Below, piece by piece: positions 1 to 6,200 of a DNA stretch of 8,031 nucleotides. Every line of letters starts with the position of its first letter. The stretch's first letter is position 1. Both the position numbers and the translations under genes were made by a program. Source of the stretch: G039029935 sp039029935 (GTDB lineage Bacteria; Chloroflexota; Anaerolineae; Caldilineales; Caldilineaceae); assembly GCA_039029935.1 (NCBI GenBank), contig JBCCFC010000624.1, positions 1 through 8,031 on the forward strand, written 5' to 3'. The notes under the pieces are model-generated. The model was not told where the DNA came from. It searched no databases and saw only the letters and a list, made by a program, of their open reading frames with translations.

Positions 1-687
1 ATGTAAACGTAAATCCAGAATTAACTCTAGATATTCGGTTAAACCATCGCGAATACAGACGTCAATAAACTTGTCCAGTGTCTCCCCACGCGCCAACGGC
101 AAGAGTGGATAGTTCTTTGGGATCACCGCTAATTCAGACGGGTGGATGATCCACTGTTCAATTTGGTGAGCAGCGTGATAGACGCCAGACTCATCCGTTT
201 CCACAAATCCAAGCTCACCTGCCAACTCAGTCAAAATCGTGTCTGGGCGCGTCACACAAATCATTGTCAGCGTCATGCTATTCAGCAGAAACCGTTCAGT
301 TTTTTCACCCTTTCTTGGCTTTTGCTTTGCCTCTCGACGCTCTTGAATTAGCCGTTCCTCTTCTTTATGTGCCAACCCAAAGGCGCGGGAAAGAATCAAG
401 TAGTAATTACTGAGCGTCAGCGGGTCTTTGTCACCTTTGAATTCAAGGTCGTTGACATAGGTAAAGTAGTCGAAAATCGTATCTTCAATGGCTGCACGAT
501 TTTGCTGGCGACAAATCACCACCAGATCAATTGACCGCGCCTTTTCATAGACATTGGTCTCGATCTCGACTTCCATCTGCCGCTTGGCGAAAAAATCCTG
601 ATAAAACGCTTTGCTGGTATCATCAAAGGGTAGTTTTGGTTTTGGTTTGAGAATATTGTCCTGTACACTTTTTGGTATGTTTGCCAC
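1..687 (-). CDS. Hypothetical protein, partial, possible PD-(D/E)XK nuclease-like core
   Basis: This frame is open from 687 to the left edge, giving 229 residues without a stop, so the C-terminus is outside the window. I chose GTG at 687-685 because AGGAG at 697-693 lies five bases upstream and a good promoter lies above it; the first in-frame ATG is only at residue 38. I do not recognise the family with certainty. Residues 39-60 form a strand-like stretch containing RSIDLVV (Asp54), and residues 80-85 read DLEFKG (Glu82, Lys84). An Asp followed about 28 residues later by E-x-K at the end of a hydrophobic segment fits the PD-(D/E)XK nuclease fold, and the DPLT after it resembles uncharacterised proteins of that fold. 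Residues 107-131 are highly charged (Glu/Arg/Lys) and probably helical. No signal peptide or membrane segment is visible, so it is probably cytoplasmic. It is transcribed divergently from the transporter. The gene call is confident; the nuclease suggestion is only an inference. Confidence 0.8.
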   Translation of the reverse strand, partial: MANIPKSVQDNILKPKPKLPFDDTSKAFYQDFFAKRQMEVEIETNVYEKARSIDLVVICRQQNRAAIEDTIFDYFTYVNDLEFKGDKDPLTLSNYYLILSRAFGLAHKEEERLIQERREAKQKPRKGEKTERFLLNSMTLTMICVTRPDTILTELAGELGFVETDESGVYHAAHQIEQWIIHPSELAVIPKNYPLLPLARGETLDKFIDVCIRDGLTEYLELILDLRLH

Positions 688-692
688 GATAG

Positions 693-697
693 CTCCT
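693..697 (-). promoter_or_regulatory. Ribosome binding site deciding the GTG start of the left-edge gene
   Basis: On the minus strand AGGAG is followed by five bases (CTATC) and then GTG at 687-685. There is no ATG nearby in this frame, so this site is the main reason for accepting the GTG start. Confidence 0.7.
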
Positions 698-729
698 GTG
701 TTTATTGCGAGAGATATACTCACTCGTTT

Positions 730-758
730 ATTGTAGTTTGAGTTTGGCTATTTGCCAA
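730..758 (-). promoter_or_regulatory. Sigma-70-type promoter of the left-edge gene
   Basis: Reading the minus strand, TTGGCA (758-753, five of six matches to TTGACA) is followed by a 17-base spacer and TACAAT (735-730, five of six matches to TATAAT). Transcription would start near 723, giving a leader of about 35 bases before the GTG start. The -35 element is one arm of the palindrome at 743-759. Confidence 0.6.
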
Positions 759-759
759 A
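743..759. promoter_or_regulatory. 17-base palindrome between divergent promoters, candidate operator
   Basis: TTTGGCTATTTGCCAAA has perfect six-base arms (743-748 and 754-759) around a five-base centre, in which the outermost pair mismatches and the next pair is again complementary. Each arm contains a -35-like element: TTGGCT at 744-749 for the transporter and TTGGCA at 758-753 for the left-edge gene. A dimeric repressor bound here would cover both -35 regions, so joint regulation is plausible. No regulator gene lies in the window. The symmetry could also arise simply because both promoters share similar -35 sequences. Confidence 0.45.
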
Positions 760-770
760 AATGCTATAAT
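744..770 (+). promoter_or_regulatory. Extended -10 promoter of the transporter/aminotransferase operon
   Basis: TATAAT at 765-770 is a perfect -10 hexamer, and it is preceded by TGC at 762-764, which gives the TGn extended -10 element. The best -35 candidate is TTGGCT at 744-749 (four of six matches) with a short 15-base spacer, acceptable for an extended -10 promoter. Transcription would start near 777, giving a leader of about 60 bases before ATG 837. This is the only strong promoter seen for the two plus-strand genes. Confidence 0.65.
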
Positions 771-836
771 TAACTTGTACAGTAAAACAGATTGGCAACC
801 TACGTTTGCGAACCAAACCATTTTCGCCTAAGATAC

Positions 837-2090
837 ATGGCTATGGAGAAATCAATCACAACAAACACCGTTTCCAAATTTTATTACGGATGGTGGATGG
901 TAGGTGCGGCTATCATCTGCCAATTTGTCTCGATGAGCGTGGGGCAGGCCATCGTTGGCATTTTTATGGAGCCTGTTACAAATTCATTGGGTTGGGCTGT
1001 CTGGCAATATACGCTAGGGCCATCGCTCTCAATTGGTGTCGGTGCATTGGCGGGACTTTATGCTGGCCCAATCATTGACCAACGAGGCCCTCGGCTACTG
1101 ATTATCGTTGGTGCGTTTATCACCGCTTTCTGCTGTTATGGTTTGAGCCAGCAAACACACCTATGGCAGTTTTTGGTCCTCTACATGCTTGGTGGTCTAT
1201 GTGGCTGGACACTCTATGGGCCATTGGTTGTCAATGCCTCATTGGTGAAATGGTTTATCCATCGGCGTGGCTGGGCACTGGCAATTGGCTCGATGGGTAT
1301 CTCGCTGGGTGGACTGGTGACACCACTGGCAATGACATCCATTGTGGATACGCAGGGGTGGCAATTTGGCTATAGTGTACTCGCCATTTTTGTGATGGTC
1401 ACGGTTCTGCCATTGGCGTTTGTCATGCGTCGTACTCCCGAAGATTATGGTCTTGTACCAGATGGCAAACCATCAATGACTACACGAAGCGCCTCTCAAC
1501 AAGAAACACCTTCACTGACACGCGCCGTAGCCATTCGCACACGCAGTTTCTGGCTATTAGTGCTTGGGTTTGGCTTCAACGCAGCCGCTCTTATGTCGGT
1601 TCTGGTTCATGCCATCCCCTTCGCCACGGATGCCTCCTTCACACGACAAACAGCGGCTCTGGCACTGACCGTCAATGGGTTGGGCAACCTCTCATCCAAA
1701 CTGGTATGGGGCTATACATTGCAACATATCAAAGCACGGCGATTGGTCATGACCGCGTATTCGATGTCGGCCTTTGGCGTTGCCCAGATGGTATACGCCG
1801 CTATCACAGGCTCAACACTGTTTCTCTTTACAGGCTTTTTCTGTTATGGATTTGGCTTTGGTGGAACCATTCCCCTCAGCGAGTACCTCTGGGCATCCTA
1901 CTTTGGCCGTGCGCATATTGGTGCGATTCGCGGCGTAGGTCAGCCATTAACAATGATTGGCGCCGTGTTTGGTCCGATCTTGGTAGGACTTTGGTATGAC
2001 TACGCGCAGAGTTATCAGTTAGCCTTTTTCACCATTATTGGGGTTTATTTGGCTGGCGGATTGTTGATTTTAATCTCAAGAGAGCCATGA
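837..2090 (+). CDS. MFS transporter, oxalate/formate antiporter or monocarboxylate type
   Basis: This encodes a 417-residue inner-membrane secondary transporter with about twelve hydrophobic segments. The first begins at FYYGWWMV (residues 15-22), a typical opening for the OFA/MCT branch of the major facilitator superfamily. Residues 77-86 read GPIIDQRGPR, the loop 2-3 signature G-x3-D-x-R-G-x-R, and WGYTLQHIKARR (291-302) is its counterpart in the second half. Between the halves, RRTPEDYGLVPDG (198-210) and a polar stretch to about 235 form the central cytoplasmic loop, as in OFA members. The C-terminus ends right after helix 12. I chose ATG 837; ATG 843 is an alternative two codons later, and none of the candidate starts has a clear Shine-Dalgarno. 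The frame extends upstream to TTG 792, only about 15 bases after the predicted transcription start, so I do not favour that. The substrate is unknown, probably a small carboxylate. It is followed after 18 bases by the aminotransferase gene. Confidence 0.88.
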   Translation: MAMEKSITTNTVSKFYYGWWMVGAAIICQFVSMSVGQAIVGIFMEPVTNSLGWAVWQYTLGPSLSIGVGALAGLYAGPIIDQRGPRLLIIVGAFITAFCCYGLSQQTHLWQFLVLYMLGGLCGWTLYGPLVVNASLVKWFIHRRGWALAIGSMGISLGGLVTPLAMTSIVDTQGWQFGYSVLAIFVMVTVLPLAFVMRRTPEDYGLVPDGKPSMTTRSASQQETPSLTRAVAIRTRSFWLLVLGFGFNAAALMSVLVHAIPFATDASFTRQTAALALTVNGLGNLSSKLVWGYTLQHIKARRLVMTAYSMSAFGVAQMVYAAITGSTLFLFTGFFCYGFGFGGTIPLSEYLWASYFGRAHIGAIRGVGQPLTMIGAVFGPILVGLWYDYAQSYQLAFFTIIGVYLAGGLLILISREP

Positions 2091-2095
2091 TAAAC

Positions 2096-2102
2096 AAGGA
2101 GG
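2096..2102 (+). promoter_or_regulatory. Perfect Shine-Dalgarno of the aminotransferase gene
   Basis: AAGGAGG lies six bases before ATG 2109, in the 18-base gap after the transporter stop. It fixes the aminotransferase start and suggests independent, efficient initiation on a shared transcript. It contrasts with the transporter, where no comparable site is visible. Confidence 0.85.
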
Positions 2103-2108
2103 ACATAC

Positions 2109-3206
2109 ATGATTCATCCGCGACCACATTTTTTGGACTTTGCCCCATACACACTACCCGATACATCAGTGCCAGCAGGGATGCGCCAGTTGCAGCTTGC
2201 ACAAAACGAAAGTGCGTTTGGACCATCCCCCAACGTACACGCCGCCATCCAAGAGGCGGTGATGCAGCAGGGTGCAGACAGCGCACGGCTCTATCCCGAC
2301 TCCAGTTCCACCCAACTGCGCACTGCCATTGCTGAGACACATAAGCTCAATGTTGACCAAATCATCTGTGGCAATGGGTCGATGGAGTTGATTTCCGTTT
2401 TAACCCTTGCCTATCTACGTGCGGGTGATACGGCTGTCACCAGTGAGTATAGCTACAAGTTTTTCCGCGTTGCCTCCAAAGCTACTGAAGCGCGGGTTAT
2501 CACCACACCCGAGCCTGGTTTCCGTGTAGATGTTGATGTCCTGTTGGATGCTGTGCAGCCCGATACACGCATGGTCTTTGTGGCAAACCCGGGTAACCCT
2601 ACTGGTAGCTTTTTGAATCGTGACGAGATTGTCAAATTGCGCACCGAACTACGAGACGACATTCTGCTGGTTGTTGATGAAGCCTATGCCGAGTATGTGG
2701 ATAGAGCGAGCTATGAACCACTCTTTGATTTGGTAGAGCTTGACAACACAGTCATCCTGCGCACCTTCTCCAAAGTCTATGGGCTGGCAGGCTTTCGCAT
2801 CGGCTGGGGATATTGTCCACCACTGATCTGGGACATATTACACCGCGTAAAACTGCCCGACGGGACATCCAACATTACACAAATTGCCGCGACCGCGGCC
2901 ATGCGTGATCAGGCGTTTGCGGCCGAAGTACGCGAGGAGACTGCCCGTATCCGTAGCTGGTTCTTCTCCGCGCTCAAGGGGTTGGGGCTAAACCCACAGC
3001 CCAGCACCTGTAACTTTATTCTCTGTCAGCTACCCTCAACATCGCTGGCGCAGGAGTTGTCGGAATTTTTACGCAGCCAAGGCATTGTGGTGCGTGTCAT
3101 GCGTGGCTATGACCTCGCTGACTGTGTACGTATTACACTAGGTACAATGGCTGAGATGGAAGAGGTGCTGGAGGTGTTAGAAACCTATGAAGGCATTGCA
3201 GGTTGA
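2109..3206 (+). CDS. HisC-like PLP-dependent aminotransferase (class I/II)
   Basis: This 365-residue protein is a cytoplasmic fold-type I aminotransferase of usual HisC length. Visible signatures in order are LAQNESAFGPSP (30-41, the HisC-type N-terminal substrate lid), RLYPD (60-64), GNGSMELI (88-95), NPGNPTG (160-166, Asn163 contacting PLP), VVDEAYAEY (188-196, Asp190 for the pyridine nitrogen, Tyr193 for O3'), TFSKVYGLAGFRIGW (219-233, Schiff-base Lys222 and phosphate-binding Arg230) and RITLGT (341-346, Arg341 for the substrate carboxylate). In histidine biosynthesis this family converts imidazole acetol phosphate and glutamate to histidinol phosphate. No other his gene is present, and Met92 replaces the Asp usual in GSDE, so a paralogue acting on another amino acid, or a CobD-like decarboxylase, remains possible. 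It is likely co-transcribed with the upstream transporter. Fold and reaction class are secure; the exact substrate is not. Confidence 0.9.
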   Translation: MIHPRPHFLDFAPYTLPDTSVPAGMRQLQLAQNESAFGPSPNVHAAIQEAVMQQGADSARLYPDSSSTQLRTAIAETHKLNVDQIICGNGSMELISVLTLAYLRAGDTAVTSEYSYKFFRVASKATEARVITTPEPGFRVDVDVLLDAVQPDTRMVFVANPGNPTGSFLNRDEIVKLRTELRDDILLVVDEAYAEYVDRASYEPLFDLVELDNTVILRTFSKVYGLAGFRIGWGYCPPLIWDILHRVKLPDGTSNITQIAATAAMRDQAFAAEVREETARIRSWFFSALKGLGLNPQPSTCNFILCQLPSTSLAQELSEFLRSQGIVVRVMRGYDLADCVRITLGTMAEMEEVLEVLETYEGIAG

Positions 3207-3228
3207 GACCGTATTTGTAGCAAAACCT

Positions 3229-6200
3229 TTACATCGCACTCACCGCATCCTGCACATCCACTTGCACCCGAAAATGCCGCGTCAGTTCATCCATTAAGCG
3301 TTCATTAATGGTGCAATAGTCATTGGGGAATGACAACTCATATTGCCTGCCATTGGACTCCAGCCGAATACTAAAATGATCTTTACCTTTGGGGTTATAG
3401 ATGCGCTCATATAATTCTTTCAGCCGGAATTTATCGCGATCCACACTGCCGCTCCGTCGGAAAACCACATTGAGCAAACGTGCATTCTTACGGATTCGTC
3501 GTGGGACGGGAAGTTCTGGCTCTTGGTAGACGCCTGTGCTGTTGTCAATACTGAAGCCATTGCTGCCTTGCACATGGTTCCTGTGTCCATTCGTGCTATG
3601 TCCATTCGTGCTATGTCCATTCGTGCTATGTCCATTCTCGCTATGTCCATTCTCGCTATGTCCATTCTCGCTATGAGTCGGGCCATGTCCATTTCCATTT
3701 GCGTGAACACCATTTTGCATCTGAGAAGCTGCGTTGGATGAATTTACAGGCGGTGCAACGACCTGGTCCTCGCTAATCTTGCGTTGTGCTTCATCCCGCT
3801 CACGCACACTCGTTTCATCCGGGCCATTTGCCGATGTGTTGCTCTCAGATGTATTGACCTCATAAGAAACAGGTGACTCAGTAAGCGTTTTCTCTGTGGA
3901 TGTGACTGCGAGAAAAACAGGTTCTGACATGGGTTCAACGGGTGCTGGTTGAAGCTGCACAGGCGGTTGTTCTGTTGGTGCATCTTGCGCCCAGTCAGGC
4001 ACATCATGCCGGAATGGATTTTCTTCCATCGGTGGCGCAAAGTGGTCATCGGGCATACTCATTGACGACATAGCCATGACAGGCATCCCCATCGGTGTTA
4101 CATTATCCACTGGCTGCATATCATTGGGGTGAACATCCAGCGGAGACATCTGGCTGATGTTGGGGCTTGGCTTGCTTGAAGGTGTAGCCAGCGGTGGTGG
4201 CTTAATGTCATCTATATCATCATCCATCTCATCTGGTGGGGCAAGGAACCCCATATCATCGTCAAAGGCCACACCGTTGATGGTGGGTGGCATCTCAACC
4301 AGTGGCTTTTCATAATGCGATGCCTGTTCATCTCTGGCAGCAACGGCCTGCTCGATGTGCGTTTGGAACGAATCTGCCAACAGGTTGGTCTGACCTTCAC
4401 GGGTCTGTGCTTTGCCCTTGACTAATACCACCGTGTCTTCAATCAGCTTATCCTTGACCTCGGCATAGGTGCGTGGGAAGACAACCATCTCACATTGCCC
4501 CTTCAAATCTTCAAGGTTGACAAAGGCCATGGGGTCGCCCTTTTTTGTGTTGATGACGCGCACACTGCTGATCATGCCAGCCATTGTAATGTTCTGCCCA
4601 TCATAACGTTCATCCAACTCGTTACATGAACAGGTGACAATCTTCTCCAAGTCCGCACCAATCTGCTGCATGGGATGGCTCATGGCGTAAACACCCAGCA
4701 ATTCCTTTTCCCAGAGCAGTTTATCGCGGCCAGATACTTCCTCAATGTCCTGCAACTTAATCGGCACAGCGGCCATCATACCCGCAGAGTCGCCACCCAA
4801 CATGTCAAACATGGATAGCTGCCCACTCTGACGTGCATTGTGGTTGCTGGTCGAGTAGCTGACCATCTGGTCCACCACCGCCAGCAATTGTGCGCGGTTG
4901 CCAAAGCGGTCAAATGCCCCCACTTTGATTAGGCATTCGAGCGAGCGCTTGTTCACCTTGCGCAGGTCAACCCGATCACAGAACTCCTCCAATGTCGAGA
5001 AGGGTCCACCCTCATCGCGCGCCTCCAAAATTGCCTGAACAGGGCCTTCGCCCACATTCTTGACCGCGGCCATCCCAAAGCGAATGGCACTGCCATCGGG
5101 CACTGGGAAAGTATAGCTGAGGTGTGAATCCTTAGCCTGTGGTTCGGCATCATCGGGCAGTGTCTGAATCTCAAAATCTAGCCTACTATAGTTTACATCG
5201 GGTGGTAACACAGCAATCCCAAGACGGCGGCACTCGTTGATGAAGATAACGACCTTATCGGTTTTGTTACGCTCAATCAGGAGCAGGGCAGCCATATACT
5301 CGACGGGATAGTGTGCTTTGAGGTAGGCAGTTTGTACCGTGATAACGGCATAATCCGCCGCGTGGCTGTTATGAACAAGAATATCATTCGCAATGAAGTT
5401 ATGTGTATTGGGTACTTCTAAATCATAGGTCTGCTTCTCACCCACATACTCTATTTGCGTGATACGATCCCAGTAAACATCGCTTTGGGCGTATTTTGAC
5501 AATATGTCATCTTCAAAGTAGTCAGCCAATCGTTGGATAATCGGTCTTGTAAAGCCAGATTTTGTAGACGCTCCTGTTGGATAGAATTCACGTTGAGCGA
5601 CACCACAATCCGCATTCATCTGTTTCCATGTAACCCCACTCCGCTCTTTGGCTGCACGGACGACACCCTTAATCGGTACAGGAATCACATCTTTCACAGT
5701 CGAATGGACAGGATTTTCTAATACAAGCTTGTCTAGGCGATGTTTACGGTCATCGCTGATAAAATGAATACCAATGGCATTACGGAAGTTGGCGATGTTT
5801 TCGTTACCCGTGATAAAGAGTTGATAGCCGATACGCCCCTCTTTATAGGCAAATTCAACAGTTCTGAGACGACTGATAATCCCTAAACGTAATAATAAAT
5901 GTTGAAGTTGGCGCGCAAGACGTTCCGATGAAGTTGCATAGAAGAGGCTACGATCTGAGCTATTGATATGTCCATCGCCTTCCCACATGCGGCTGATTAA
6001 CAGGCCAATCTGCGTATTACGCAGTGTAAAGACGCCGCTAGGGATTTCTTTCTCTAGTGCGTTTTTACCCCAGATATCAATCTCTTTTGCCCAAGAGACA
6101 ATACCGGGTGGAACTTTGCGGTCAATTCGTTTTGCGTAAACCGAAAACGTTTCTTTATGGATGGCAACACTACATTCGACATTCTCAAATGTCTCGGCAG

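Noticed and set aside
142..351. 69-residue open frame on the plus strand
   Set aside because: It is antisense to the left-edge gene, which has a better start, promoter and ribosome binding site; it has no recognisable features.
708..726. Stem-loop CGAG...CTCG in the leader of the left-edge gene
   Set aside because: Four base pairs with an 11-base loop are expected by chance and carry no riboswitch-like conservation that I can see.
792..836. TTG 792 as the transporter start, adding 15 residues
   Set aside because: It lies only about 15 bases after the predicted transcription start, has no ribosome binding site, and adds a polar, non-family-like extension before the typical N-terminus.
3200..3228. 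Bidirectional terminator between the aminotransferase gene and dnaE
   Set aside because: The only inverted match is five bases (AGGTT/AACCT) with a loop of about 19 bases and no T-tract, which is too weak.
3584..3673. CRISPR-like array
   Set aside because: The 15-base units are directly adjacent with no spacers, and they encode a pentapeptide repeat in frame.
3523..3741. Plus-strand frame with repeated MSIRA/MSILA
   Set aside because: It is only the reverse-strand reading of the S(E/T)NGH repeat in dnaE.
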